Source of the DNA: Miscanthus floridulus
Taxonomy: Eukaryota > Streptophyta > Magnoliopsida > Poales > Poaceae
DNA length: 64,000 bases
Assembly: GCF_019320115.1 (NCBI RefSeq)
Contig: NC_089583.1
Span: forward strand, 81,361,928-81,425,927
Direction: 5' to 3'
The notes under the pieces: model-generated
Told to the model about the DNA's origin: nothing
The model's database searches: none
Seen by the model: only the letters and a program-made list of their open reading frames with translations
Program-made: the position numbers and the translations under genes
Part shown: in pieces, positions 23,907 through 35,538 of the stretch
Numbering within the stretch: the first letter of the stretch is position 1
How the letters are laid out: every line of letters starts with the position of its first letter

Positions 23907-24326
23907 ATATCGAGCCGGAGGTTATCCAACGTAGATGAGATGGTGCGCGTGGCCCTTGCTGAGGAGTCGCTACTGCTGAAGGAAAGGAGGCATCGGTGGG
24001 CGTCGTACGTTGTTGACTGCGCCGTCGTTCGCTGTGCTCCTCCCTTGGCGGGAGGCGTTTTCTGCCCATACGCCGTTGTCAGGGTTATGGCTGGGGATGA
24101 TGGCATAGTCCCCAGACGTCATGGCAGTGGCGTCGCTGCTGGGGTCGCGGCTGACGACGATGGCGTAGTCCCCGGACGCTCCGGCGGAGGCGTCGCTGTC
24201 GGGGTCGCGGCTGACGACGATGGCGTAGTCCCCGGACACTCTGGCGGAGGCGTCGTAGATGGTGGTGCCTTCGAGGATCCAGCGAAGATGTCGCCGATGG
24301 AGAGCGTGGCACGGCGACTGCAGTAG
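23907..24326 (+). pseudogene. Rudimentary second copy of the antisense accessory-gene start
   Basis: The first 30 or so codons (SNVDEMV, EESLLLKERRHRW) align with the N-terminus of the accessory gene in the second Tat element (SNVDKEV, EKGLLPLKEVVYW). The start codon of that gene, ATG, is ATA here (23907-23909). After about 40 codons the homology ends and a 20-residue tandem repeat (DDDGVVPGRSGGG core) follows. Tat-1 therefore carries a complete accessory gene near the LTR and a remnant of another near pol, the latter closer to the Tat-2 type. Confidence 0.6.
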
Positions 24327-24422
24327 ACGAGCTGGCCCGTGTACATGCCCCGGACGTCACCGATGGAGAGCGTGGCGCGGCGACCGCAGTAGCACTTGTG
24401 GTAGAGCTGAGTCGAGACTGTA
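24091..24422. repeat. 60-bp minisatellite (3 units) followed by a 66-bp duplication
   Basis: Units at 24091-24150, 24151-24210 and 24211-24270 repeat with an exact 60-bp period around 'ggcgtagtccccggacg' and 'ggggtcgcggctgacgac'. Directly after, 'ccgatggagagcgtggc' and the following sequence repeat with a 66-bp period (24291 and 24357). Both periods are multiples of three, so a reading frame through them is preserved. Confidence 0.85.
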
Positions 24423-24949
24423 ATGAAATAACGTTGTGGGGAAGCCCCCGAGTAAACAGTCCTCTGAGAATATTGTTCCTTTTTGTAATGACATCGCTTT
24501 GTAAGTGGTGAATTTGTGCAAAAAATGAACAAAATTACATCCTTTGCTTATGGCAAGTCATTTTAGCGCTTTCCAACTCTTCTCGTGGTCTAAGTCATAG
24601 GAAGCTAGGAACGTGGGCGAACTAATTCTGATTGAACTGGTGAGCAAAGAGGTTGCAGCTGCTGGGGCGTGGGTGTCTTGCAGTCCTACCAGTTGTATTC
24701 AGAATTGGTTCCCAAGATCTTAGCCCTCGAGATTCGTTTACGAGGCGAATGGAAAACTCAGAGAATGTTTGTAAGTATAACACAAGGATTTTTTGCAAGC
24801 GTAATACTTGTATTACACATGACATATGTTATGATCACATGCTAGCCCCCGAGTGAGGTCTGACCCCTCGCGATTTGCTGGGGTCAGAAGTCACTAAGGA
24901 TCGGGGTTCTGTTAAGACAAAAACTGATAAGGAAAAGTGTAAGCTTATT
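24423..24949. other. Spacer between repeats and the end of Tat-1 pol
   Basis: No gene is supported. It holds two agcccccgag motifs (24443 and 24844), which on the element's coding strand read CTCGGGGGCT, like the polypurine tract. The remainder is AT-rich. Confidence 0.5.
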
Positions 24950-27900
24950 TTAAGGATAGAAACGATGTAGCTGCTCAATGTTCCAGGCGTTGGTGAAGAC
25001 CTCGCCTTTGATGGTTTTCAACCGGTAGGCGCCTGGGCAAAGTATTTCCGCGACGATGTAGGGCCCTTCCCAGGGCGGGGAGAGTTTGTGGCGATCCTTG
25101 TTGCTCTGCACAAGACGAAGGACGAGGTCTCCAACGTTGAAGGCTCGACCCCGCACCCGTCGGCTGTGGTACCACCGTAACGCTTGCTGGTACTTAGCTG
25201 AACGGAGGAGGGCGATGTCACAGGCCTCATCCAGCTGGTCCATGGCGTCTTGGTGAGATGCCTCGGCTCCCTGTTCGTCATATGCTCTGATTCTTGGTGC
25301 TCCATAGTCGAGGTCCATCGGGAGAACGGCCTCGGAACCGTAGATCATGAAGAAGGGTGTGTAGCCGGTGGCCCGGCTAGGAGTCGTCCTTAGGCTCCAG
25401 AGCACAGCCGGGAGCTTAGTGAGCCAACGCGCGCCGAACTTGTTCAACCGGTTGAAAATTCTGGGTTTGAGGCCTTGAAGAAGCATGCCGTTTGCGCGCT
25501 TGACCTGTCCGTTCGTCCGGGGGTGCGCGACGGCTGCCCAATCGATTCGGATGTGTTGTTCATCACAGAAACGAATGAATTTCCTACCGGTGAACTGCGT
25601 GCCGTTGTCTATGATGATGGAGTTCGGTACTCCAAAGCGATGGATGATGTCGAGAAAGAACAACACAGCTTGCTCGAATTTGATTGTGGATATTGGCCGA
25701 GCTTCAATCCATTTTCTGAACTTGTCTATGGTGACAAGCAGGTGGGTAAAGCCCCCGGGCGCCTTTTTAAGTGGCCCAACCAGGTCAAGCCCCCAGACCA
25801 CGAAGGGCCACGTGATGGGGATCATCTGGAGAGCCTGGGTCGGGAGGTGTGTTTGCCGAGCATAGTATTGGCACCCTTCGTAGGTGCGTACAACTTGTTC
25901 GGCATCGGCTACTGCGGTGGGCCAATAGAAACCCTGTCGGAATGCCTTCCCAACCAAGGTTCTTGGCGCGGCATGGTGACCGCATGCTCCACCATGGATG
26001 TCGCTCAGTAGGAGTTTTCCCTGTTCGCCAGGGATACAAAGTTGCAGAATTCCGATGTGACTTCGTTTGTAGAGTTCGCCCTCTACAAGAACAAAGGATT
26101 TGGCGTGTCGCGCGAGCCGTCGGGCTTCTGTCTTGTCGGTTGGTAGTACGTCGTGGAGGAGATAGTCGAGGTAAAGCGTTCTCCAGTCATTGGGAGGGTC
26201 GGACTCCATTGCTGGGTCTTCTTCAAGCTCCATGACCTCAGGGTCAGGAGGAACAGTTGGCGGATCGGCCTTGGGGGTCGGACTAGAAGGGCCATCATCG
26301 GCTTGTTCTGACCCCGCGTAGCGTATCGAGGGTTTGTGTTGGTCACTGGTGAAGACGCCTGTTGGAACTGGCTCTCGGCTGGATGCTGCTTTTGCGAGTG
26401 TGTCGGCCGCTTCGTTGAGGCCCCTGGGGATATGATTGAGTTCGAGGCCGTCGAATTTGTCCTCCAGACGTCGGACCTCTTGACAGTACGCCTCCATCTT
26501 GGTATTGTGGCATCCTGATTCTTTCATGACCTGGTTGACGATCAGCTGAGAGTCGCCCCTGACGTTGAGGCATCGGATGCCCAGCTCGATGGCGATTCGT
26601 AGGCCGTTGATGAGCGCTTCGTATTCTGCAGTATTGTTTGATGAGGGAAAATGAAGCCGAACCATGTACCTCATGTGCACCCCGAGGGGGGATACAAAGA
26701 CTAGTCCTGCTCCGGTGCCCTTCTTCATCAGCGATCCGTCGAAGTACATTATCCAGTATTCTTGATCGACGGCTGCTGGTGGCATCTGGACCTCGGTCCA
26801 CTCTACGATGAAGTCAGCTAGTGCCTGAGATTTGATCGCCGTTCGGGGGACATAAGAAATGCCCTGATCCATCAGCTCGAGTGCCCACTTTGCGGTTCTT
26901 CCCGTAGCGTCATGGCTACGAACGACCTCGCCGAGGGGGAACGACGTCACTACTGTCATGGGGTGTGACTCGAAGTAGTGGCGTAGCTTCCTTTTAGTGA
27001 TGAGGACGGTGTAGAGGAGTTTCTGGATCTGGGAGTAGCGGGTTTTGGAGTCGGATAGCACCTCGCTGATGAAATATATAGGGCGCTGCACCTTGAAGGC
27101 GTGCCCCTCTTCCTCTCGCTCTACTATTAAGGCGGAACTAACCACCTGGGTGGTGGCCGATATATACAGTAGGAGAGATTCTCCGTCGCATGGAGGAACT
27201 AGGACCGGCGGCTTAGTTAAAAATCATTTAACCATGTCAAGCGCCTCCTGAGCCTCAGCTGTCCACTCGAAGCAGTCAGTTTTCTTTAGGAGTCGATAAA
27301 GGGGGAGTCCCCGTTCGCCGAGGCGTGAAATGAATCGGCTGAGGGCGGCAAGGCACCCGGTGATCCGCTGAACCCCTTTATGTTTTGGATCGGGCCCATC
27401 CTCGTGATGGCTGATATCTTCTCTGGGTTGGCTTCGATGCCACGCTCGGAGACGATGAAGCCGAGCAGCATGCCCCTCGGGACCCCGAAAACACATTTTT
27501 CGGGATTGAGCTTGATGCCGTTCGCCTGGAGTTTCGCAAAGGTGCGTTCAAGGTCGGTGACAAGGTGGTCAGCCCGCTTGGATTTGACTACGATGTTGTC
27601 GACATAGGCCTCAACGGTTCGCCCGATGAGGTCTCCGAAGCAACTAAGCATACAGCGCTGGTACGTTGCCCCAGCGTTTTTCAGACCAAACGGCATTGAA
27701 ACGTAGCAAAATAATCCGAAGGGCGTGATAAAAGATGTCGCGAGCTGGTCGGACTCTTTCATCACGATTTGATGGTAGCCTGAGTATGCGTCCAGGAAAC
27801 AGAGGGTTTCGCACCCCGAGGTGGAATCGACTATTTGGTCTATTCGTGGCAAAGGAAATGGATCCTTTGGACACGCTTTGTTGAGGCCAGTATAATCAAC

Positions 27901-28188
27901 ACACATTCTCCATTTCCCGCTCTTTTTCTAGACAAGAACAGGATTTGCTAACCACTCTGGGTGGTATACTTCCTTAATGAATCCTGCAGCCAGTAGTTTG
28001 GCTATCTCCTCGCCGATGGCCCTACGTTTCTCCTCGTCGAAGCGGCGCAGGCGTTGTTTCATCGGCTTGGAGCCCAGGAGGATTTGGAGAGTATGCTCGG
28101 CGACCTCCCTCGGGATGCCCGGCATATCTAAGGGTTTCCACACAAAGGTGTCCTTGTTGGCGCGGAGGAAGTCGACGAGCGCGCTTTC
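24950..28188 (-). pseudogene. Tat-1 pol: reverse transcriptase, RNase H, archaeal-type RNase H, integrase
   Basis: Domains in order on the minus strand: reverse transcriptase (CVDYTGLNKACPKD, FLDAYSGYHQI, FGLKNAGATYQ), Gypsy RNase H, a second RNase H (YFDGS, NTAEYEALINGL, VRGDSQLIV), and integrase (GLDLVGPL, IIIDNGTQF), ending WNIEQLHRFYP at 24950. Breaks: TAG at about 28189 (CAG expected), TAG near 27929, a frameshift near 27372, and TGA near 27224. The reverse-transcriptase box reads YVDN (AAC at 27597-27595) where the family has YVDD, and the third integrase catalytic residue, Glu, is Lys (AAG at 25501-25499). The final 731 codons are open. Inactive in replication on its own. Confidence 0.92.
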
Positions 28189-31044
28189 CTATGCGGAGGA
28201 GAGCGCGGTCCCGATTCGGACTTTTTTACCCTCGGAGCTACTGGGATCCAAGAGGACGTCCCTGGAGCCCTCTGCCGATTCGAACGATCTAGACGACTTC
28301 TTTGCGTCGGGTGTCCCTTCAATGACCTCCTCCCTGAGGGTGTCGAGTTCTTCGGATGCGATGACCGCGGATGCGTGTCCGCAGCATTCGACCTCGCACT
28401 CGTAAGCGCGCTGGAAGGAGGTGCCGATGGTGATGATCCCACGGGGGCCCAGCATCTTCAGCTTTAGGTATGTGTAATTGGGTACGGCCATGAACTTCGC
28501 GTAACATGGTCGCCCCAGAATGGCGTGGAAAGTCCCCGGGAACCCCACTACATCGAAGGTGAGGGTCTCGGTCCGGTAATTGGATCGATCCCCAAAAGTG
28601 ACGGGCAGGTCAATCTGCCCTAGTGGCATGGCTTGCCTTCCAGGCATGACGCCATGGAAAGGTGCTCGGACGGGATGGAGGTGCGTTCGGTCGACACCCA
28701 TCTCGTCAAGCGTCTTGGTGTACATGATGTTGAGGCCACTGCCCCCATCCATCAATACCTTGGTGAGCCGTTTTGGACCGACGATTGGGTCAACGACAAG
28801 CGGATACCTTCCCGGGTGTGGGACGACATCCGGATGGTCGGTCCGGTCGAAGGTTATGGCGGATTTCGACCACCGGAGAAAAGCTGGCGTGGCCGGTCCA
28901 GCGGTATAGACTTCTCGACGTGCGACCCTCTTGCGGTGCCTGTAGTCGTAGGCCGTTGATCCTCTGAAGATCATGAGGGCACCGGTCGGAGTTGGGAAGG
29001 TGTCATCCTTCTCCTCCGTGTCGTTAGTGGTGGGAACAGGCTCCTTCCCCTGCTCCTCCTTGTTCAGGCCCCCGGCCAAGTATTTGCGCATAAGGCCGCA
29101 TTCCTTGTATAGGTGCTTGGCCGGGAAGGCGTGGTTTGGGCATGGCCCCTCGAGCATTTTCTCAAAGTGGTTCGAAATGCCCTCCGCGGGCTTCCGGCCA
29201 CCCTTGCGGTCGGCAGCAGCCACGAGTGAGTTGTCGCGCCGTTGCTTCTTATTTTTCCCTTTGGCGGGACGGTTGGAGGCGCCTTCGCTGGCGTCCTCGT
29301 CCCGCCTTGTCTTTCCGTCAGAGCGATCAAAGATGGCTCCGACCGCCTCTTCTCCAGAGGCGTGACTGGTGGCGATGTCCAGGAGTTCCTTGGTAGTTCG
29401 CGGGCCCCTGCGTCCTAGCTTGTGGACCAGGGATTCGCAGGTCGTTCCGGACAGAAAGGCTCCTATCACGTCGACGTCGGCGACGTTCGGGAGCTCATTG
29501 CACTGTCGGGAAAAGCGCCGAATGTACCCGCGGAGGGTTTCATCGGCCTTCTGACGGCAGTTCTTGAGGTCCCATGGGTTTCCAGGGTGTTTGTACGTGC
29601 CCTGGAAATTACCCACGAAGATCTCAGTCAGATCCGCCCAACTCTGAATAGCATTGGACGGTAGGTGCTCCAGCCATGCTCGTGCCGAGTCGGCCAAGAA
29701 CAGCGGGAGATTGCGAATAATGAAGTTATCATCACTCGCACCACCGGCCTGACATGCAAGCCGATAGTCTTCGAGCCAAAGCCTGGGGTTTGTTTCGCCA
29801 GAATATTTAGGAATGTTCGTAGGCGGTCGATACCTTAGAGGGAACGCAGCGTTGAGGATGTGCCGGCCAAAGGCCTGAGGGCCTGGCAGGACGGGGCTCG
29901 GGCTTCGGTCCTCATTGCTGTCGTAGCGCCCGCCACATCGGGGATGATAGCCGCGGCGCGCTGCTTCTCCCTCGTCACCGTGGGCATGTCTCCGGGCGTC
30001 GATGATGCTGCATATGTCGCGGCCACGGCCGAGGCGTTGATGTATAGGGACGACGGAGGGCTGCCCGCCGGCTGGAGGTGTTTGGTGTACGGATGCGTCC
30101 TTGGTGGGACGCACTGAGAGCGTGTGATGGCTGGTGTCGGGTTCACGTCGTTGAGACAACGAACTTTCCACCTGCTGCGCTGCTGCACGCTCTAGCAACG
30201 TGCAAATCTCCCGATAAGCGCGTCGATCCTCGGACGTCGCGGCCTCCGGGAGGCCATGCAGCAAGGCGGTTGCTGCGGCGATGTTCTGGCTGGCTCATGT
30301 AAAGTGAGGAAAGGCCCCATCGTCGATGAGGATCCTTTGATGTATGGTGCGGGCTGTGGCGCACGCGCGCCCCCCGTCTTTGTGGCGTTCAATCTCGCGA
30401 TTGATGTCCGCGTATTCCCGTGCGAGCCCTTGCCCGACCTCATCGATCTCTTCCTGACGAGCCCTTAGCTGCTCCATCCTCAGGTGAGATGGGGCTGTCC
30501 CCTCTTCCCTAGATCTGCTGTCAGGATTGTTTGTAGGGGTGGCCTCTTCCCTGGAGGCGCTTTCGACATGACCCTCGGGGGTCTACGTCATGTAGCATTC
30601 CCGGGAAGGGTGGTGGCTCTCCCTACTAGAATCTGAGCTGGAGAGCGATACAGGCTCCTCGTTGAGGAGCTCATAGAGGGTCTCCGTATCCCGCTCAATC
30701 GCCCCTACGAACTCGATGTCCGTGGGTGATTGAACCACACGTAGCGCCAAAAGGCGGCCAGCGATCGCCGCAGCGTTGCGGAGACCGAATGGAGACGCTG
30801 TCGGGGCGCTCCATCCAGACCCTTCCAGACACATGGTGGCATTGTGAGAGGCCTCCTTGGGTGACGGGACTCCCTGGGAGTTGCCCGGTGGGCCCTCAAG
30901 CCTGAGACGGCTGAGGTTGATGGAAGGGGGAGATGGGGTGGCTGAGTCAGTCAGCGCCAGCCCTCCTCCTAATGTGATGATGAAATCCAGGTCGCCGAAA
31001 CGCACGTGTGCGCCCAGGGCCCAGGTGATTGCGTGGGTGGCCAT
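28189..31044 (-). pseudogene. Tat-1 gag-protease
   Basis: The frame opens at the ATG at 31044, shortly after the primer-binding site. An N-terminal leader (FGDLDFI) is followed by a gag domain (AFPLRYRPPTNIPKYSGE, GNFQGTYKHPG) near 29400-29850, a basic region, and protease with DGGSGLNIMY intact near 28730. Two nonsense codons interrupt it: TAG at about 30583, and TGA at about 30298 where CGA would be expected. The stretch 30264-28189 is open for 691 codons. It encodes the structural protein of the particle. Confidence 0.9.
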
Positions 31045-31071
31045 CTGAGACCTGATTTGGAACGCGCAAAG

Positions 31072-31090
31072 CCCCTACCTGGCGCGCCAA
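31072..31090 (-). other. Primer-binding site of Tat-1
   Basis: On the minus strand the bases after the 5' LTR (one base spacer) read TTGGCGCGCCAGGTAGGGG. TTGGCGC starts are typical of primer-binding sites in Tat elements; the tRNA (Asp- or Arg-like) is not assigned. The second Tat element has TTGGCGCCGTCCATGGGCA in the same place. Confidence 0.75.
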
Positions 31091-31091
31091 C

Positions 31092-32577
31092 TGTCGGTGT
31101 TTCATACAAGCACCGGCAAGTAAATTTGTAGTAATGTGCGTTAGGCTCGGATGGTGCGCTAAAGGACACAGGATTTATACTGGTTCGGGCGGAACGTCCC
31201 TACGTCCAGTTTGTTGCTGCTTGTGTTATTAGCACCGTGAATGGTCTATAGTAAGGGATACAAACTGCCGAGAGAGGGACTAGTCCCAAGTCTCTGATGG
31301 AAGGATTGAAAAGGTGGTCAAGAGCTTCGTAGCTGCTTGAATGTGTGTATGAGTGCGTTCTATTGTTCAGTCCTATTTCTTCTGTCCCCCTGATGGAGGA
31401 AGCGCATCCCCTTTTATAGATGAAGGGGATGGCTTTACAAGGGTGAGATTCCAGGATGCATACTCTACTTAGTCTTGTGGCTCACGTCTACCTGGCCAGG
31501 TCCTCAATTCTGATGAGTGCGAAGGAAGATAAGTGCTTAGCATGTTGTCGATGTCCCTGTATGTTAGTCACAGAACACTGCCCTGTGCAGGGTATGGGCT
31601 ATAGTACGGTGGTTTTGACTTATGAGCCTCTCCCAGCCTTGCTCCGTGCGCCTTCTGGTTCCCATGATTCCTTGTTGGGAGAATTCGGGGTCGGGGTCCG
31701 GTGTAGCGCCGTGGCCAAGGCCTTCCGACTGGGAGGACCTGAGGGGTCGGGAAGCGGGCGCCGCCCCCTCGGGTCCACAGCGTGGTGACAGAATATCCGT
31801 CGTCCATGGAGATAGCAAATCTGTTCTTGGAGCATAGCGGTTGTCATATATCTTCGTTGGGTTCCATGTCCCAGAGCTGAAGGCGGCGCCTACAACTCTA
31901 CAGGGTGAGGTGCTCGCACCTGTAATACCTTTTGGGCTCTGCGGCACCCCGAAGGGTCTAAAGCATCAGTCCTGTCGTTCCCTGGCAGTCTTTTTCCTAC
32001 CAGGGCGCAGGGTATGGTCGTTGGAGTCATGGTTGACCCAAACGTCTTGTCTCGTCCTGTACCCATCATTATGAGGGATAGATATCGATCAGGGCGAGGC
32101 TCGTTCTGGGCCATCGGGTGAGATGGAGACCAATCCTTATCTCTTGGGCGAGACTAAACCTATCCCTCCGGGATCGGGCGAGGCGGAATCCATCCCTTAG
32201 CCTTCGGGCGAGACCAAGCCCGCCCTATAGGCATCGGGCGAGACGAAGTTTAGCCTTGAGCCTTTGGGCGAGGTAGGGTTATCCCACAAAGGCGTCGGGT
32301 GAGGCTGACCCTGCCCCTCCGGGATCGGGCGAGACAGAACTCATCCCTTAGCCCTCGGGCGAGACCGAGCCCGCCCTCAAGGCGTCAGGCGAGACGGAGT
32401 TTATCCCTCCGCCCTCGGGCGAGACCGAGCCCGTCCCAAAGGTGTTGGGTGAGGCAGAACTGAACTCCTGTCACTCGAACAAGGGATGACATGACGCCTT
32501 TATGCGTCCAGAAGTTTTTCACATTTGGTGGTTATCGGTTCCACCTCCTGGGGTACCCTGGTATTAGGTCCCCGACA
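31092..32577 (-). repeat. Tat-1 5' LTR
   Basis: 1486 bp pair of 16300-17784, with the same repeat array (about 32100-32470) and the TATA box TATAAAAGG on the minus strand at 31418-31410. In minus orientation it begins TGTCGGGG and ends CACCGACA, and the TSD ctgcc follows on the plus strand at 32578-32582. Transcription of the element would start here and run toward lower coordinates. Confidence 0.93.
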
Positions 32578-32582
32578 CTGCC

Positions 32583-35469
32583 CATGCTGAAGCTGCTCCT
32601 GATCTTACCTCCATTCCGGTAGTATGTGAGTTCCCGGATGTTTTCCCTGAAGATCTTCCTAGGTTGCCACCGGACCATGAGGTAGAATTCTCCATTGAGC
32701 TAGAGCCCGGTACTGCTCCTATCTCTAGATGCCCGTACCACATGACTCCAAGGGAACTAGCAGAAATGAAGAAGCAACTGGAAGAGTTGATGGACAAAGG
32801 TTTCATCCGTCTGAGTTCTTCACCATGGGGTTGCCCAGCCATTTTTGAAGAAAAAGGATGGTACTCTGAGGATGTGTGTGGATTACCGCCCCCTTAATGC
32901 GGTAATAGTTAAGAACAAGTATCCTTTGCCCTGCATAGATACTTTGTTCGACCAATTAGCGGGTGCCAAGGTGTTCTCGAAGATTGATCTCCGATCAGGC
33001 TATTATCATATCAAGATCAGGCCACATGATATACCAAAGATAGCTTTCTCTACTAGGTATGGGTTGTAGGAGTACCTAGTGATGTCGTTTGGTCTCACCA
33101 ACGCTCCTGCCTTCTTCATGTACCTAATGAATTCAGTTTTCATGCCGGAGCTGGATAAGTTTGTGGTGGTTTTCATTGATGACATCCTGATCTATTCCAA
33201 GAATGATGAAGAGCATGCCCGACACCTCTAAATAGTACTTACTCGACTAAGGGAGCACAAGATGTATGCTAAGTTTAGCAAGTGCACGTTTTGGTTAGAT
33301 CAAGTGCAGTTTTTGCGGCATGTGTTGACACCTAAAGGTGTTTCTGTAGATCCTAGCAAGGTGCAAGATGTATTGGATTGGAAGTCTCCCAAGTTTGTGC
33401 ATCAGATTTGTTAGTTCCTAGGTCTAGCTGGGTACTATTGGCATTTTATTCCTGATTTCTCCAAGATAGCCTAGCCCATGACCAAGATGCTCCATAAAGA
33501 AGCTAAGTTTAATTGGGGCCTAGCTTGTGAAGAAGCTTTTCAATCTCTGAAGACTTTTCTAACCATTGCTCCTATGTTGGCTCAACCAGATATTGATAGG
33601 CCCTTTGATGTATACTGTGATGCCTCAAAGACAGGGTTGGGGTGTGTGCTTATGCAAGATGGGCGTGTGATAGCTTATGCTTCATGCCAACTGAAGAAGC
33701 ACGAGGTGAATTACCCCACTCATGACTTAGAGTTGGCCGCTGTGGTCCACGCTCTAAAGATTTGGAGGCACTATCTGTTGGGCAACAAAGTACATATTTT
33801 CACTGATCACAAGAGCCTCAATTATATTTTTACTCAGTCTGAGCTGAACATGAGGCAAAGGAGATGGTTAGAGTTGATAGAGGATTATAATTTGGAAGTC
33901 CATTATCACCTAGGAAAGGCCAATGTTGTAGCAAATGCCTTGAGCCATAAGTCACATCAGGTTGAGGAAATACCTTTGTCTCTCAACCACACAGAGGTGC
34001 TAGCTCATATTGCATTGACCTTAGAATTGCTGGAGCAGATTATTCGGAAATAGAAGGAAGACCCTGAAGAGATTCCTCACATCAGGAAATTGATGGCCAA
34101 AGGTCGTGGCCCTCACTTTAGCATTGATGAGCAAGGGGTTGTGAGATACAAGGATAGACTGGTGGTTCCATCCAATGAAGAGCTTAAAAGAAAAATTTTG
34201 AATGAAGCTCACCATTCAAAATTGTCTATTCATCCTGGCAGTAACAAGATGTATCACGATCTACATCACTTGTACTGGTGGTCCAACATGAAGCAGGACA
34301 TCACCCGGTATGTCGCCGAATGCGACACATGTGGTAGAGTTAAGGCAGATCATCTGCATACCCTAGGATATTTGCAGCCCTTGCCCATTCCTGTTTGGAA
34401 GTGGGAAGATATTTCTATGGATTTCATTGTGGGTTTACCCCGCACAACCAAGGGTTATAACTCTATTTGGGTCATTGTGGATTGCCTCACCAAGTCCGCT
34501 CACTTCCTCCTAGTAAATTCTAAATACTCTGCCAGATAGTATGTCGAGTTGTACCTAGACCGGATTGTGACTCTACATAGAGTTCCACTGACTATCATCT
34601 CTGATAGGGGATTAGTTTTTGTCTCTTGCTTCTAGGAACAACTCTAGGAGTGTCTTGGGACAAGTCTCCTCCTCAGCTCAGCTTATCACCCCTAGACTGA
34701 CGGCCAAACCGAGAGGGTAAATCAAGTGCTTGAAGATATGTTGAGAGCCTGTGCCATTTCCTTCCCTAAGAAGTGGGAGGCCTGCTTGAAGCTAGCAAAA
34801 TTCTCTTACAATAATAGCTACCAAGAAAGCATCCGCATGGCACCCTTTGAGGCTCTATATGGAAGGAAGTTTAGGATGCCACTCAACTAGGTTAAAGTGG
34901 GAGATTGTGGATACTTTGGGCCAAAATTCATCGAGGAAGCTCAGGAGCAAGTCATTCTTATTCAGAGTCATTTGAAGGCAGCTCAGAGTTAGCAGAAAGC
35001 ATATGCCGACAAGTGAAGAAGGCCTTTGGAATTTGAAGTTGGGGATTATGTGTACCTCAAGGTGTCTCCTATGAGGGGAGTGCATCAGTTTGGTATCCAT
35101 GGTAAGCTAGCTCCCTAGTATGTGGGTCCTTACAGAATCTTGAAGTGGTGTAACCCAGTTGCTTACCGTCTACAACTTCTAGATATTCTCTCTGTAGTAC
35201 ACGATGTGTTCCATGTATCACAACTGAAGAAATGTTTACGGGTTCTCGATGAAGCGGTGGAAATTGAAGGACTTCCTCTCTAGCCAGATTTGACTTATGT
35301 GGAGCACCCTGTAAAAATACTGGATGAGAAAGAAAGAGTCACCAGAAATAGTGTGGTAAAGTTCTACAAAGTGCAATGGCAAAACCATTCTGAAGATGAA
35401 GCCACCTGGGAGCAAGAGAGTTACTTGTTGAAGCATTATCCCCATCTTCTCTCTGGCGCTGGTAGTTAG
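32583..35469 (+). pseudogene. Chromovirus reverse transcriptase, RNase H, integrase and chromodomain
   Basis: The frame resumes exactly in phase with 16299. Reverse transcriptase has FIDD intact (33172-33183), then RNase H ([20 protein letters not shown]), integrase zinc finger (HHSKL ... CDTCGRVKA) and core with all three acidic residues (SMDFIVGLP, SDRG, GQTERVNQ), and a C-terminal chromodomain (YKVQWQNHSEDEATWE) ending with TAG at 35469. Chromodomains steer integration to heterochromatin. Breaks: a one-base insertion in a T-run near 32840, and about 16 stops, mostly TAG where CAG or TGG is expected. Dead, but its catalytic residues survive better than those of its neighbours. Confidence 0.9.
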
Positions 35470-35538
35470 TGTGGTGTCAAAATGTATTCCCTATCTCTTT
35501 CTCACACTAGGCACATGAAATCTCGGGTCGAGATTTTG

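Larger units (their letters stand above)
16300..32577 (-). mobile_element. Tat-lineage Gypsy element (Tat-1), complete with both LTRs
   Basis: Bounded by tgtcggtg ... ccccgaca on the plus strand and by the 5-bp TSD ctgcc (16295-16299 and 32578-32582). On the minus strand: 5' LTR (32577-31092), primer-binding site, gag, protease, reverse transcriptase, RNase H, a second archaeal-type RNase H, integrase, a long 3' region and 3' LTR (17784-16300). Dual RNase H and an extra gene between pol and the 3' LTR are hallmarks of Tat elements. The extra gene lies on the opposite (plus) strand. It is the youngest element of the nest. Catalytic residues are lost in reverse transcriptase and integrase. Confidence 0.94.

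Noticed and set aside
24091..24270. CRISPR-like array
   Set aside because: The units are directly adjacent with no unique spacers, and this is plant nuclear DNA. It is a minisatellite.
23752..24532. Several minus-strand frames over the 60-bp repeats
   Set aside because: They are open only because the repeat period is a multiple of three. The plus strand has homology to the antisense gene start; the minus strand has none.
25475..26011. 178-codon plus-strand frame within Tat-1 pol
   Set aside because: It is the complement of the integrase region; the minus strand reads integrase motifs throughout.
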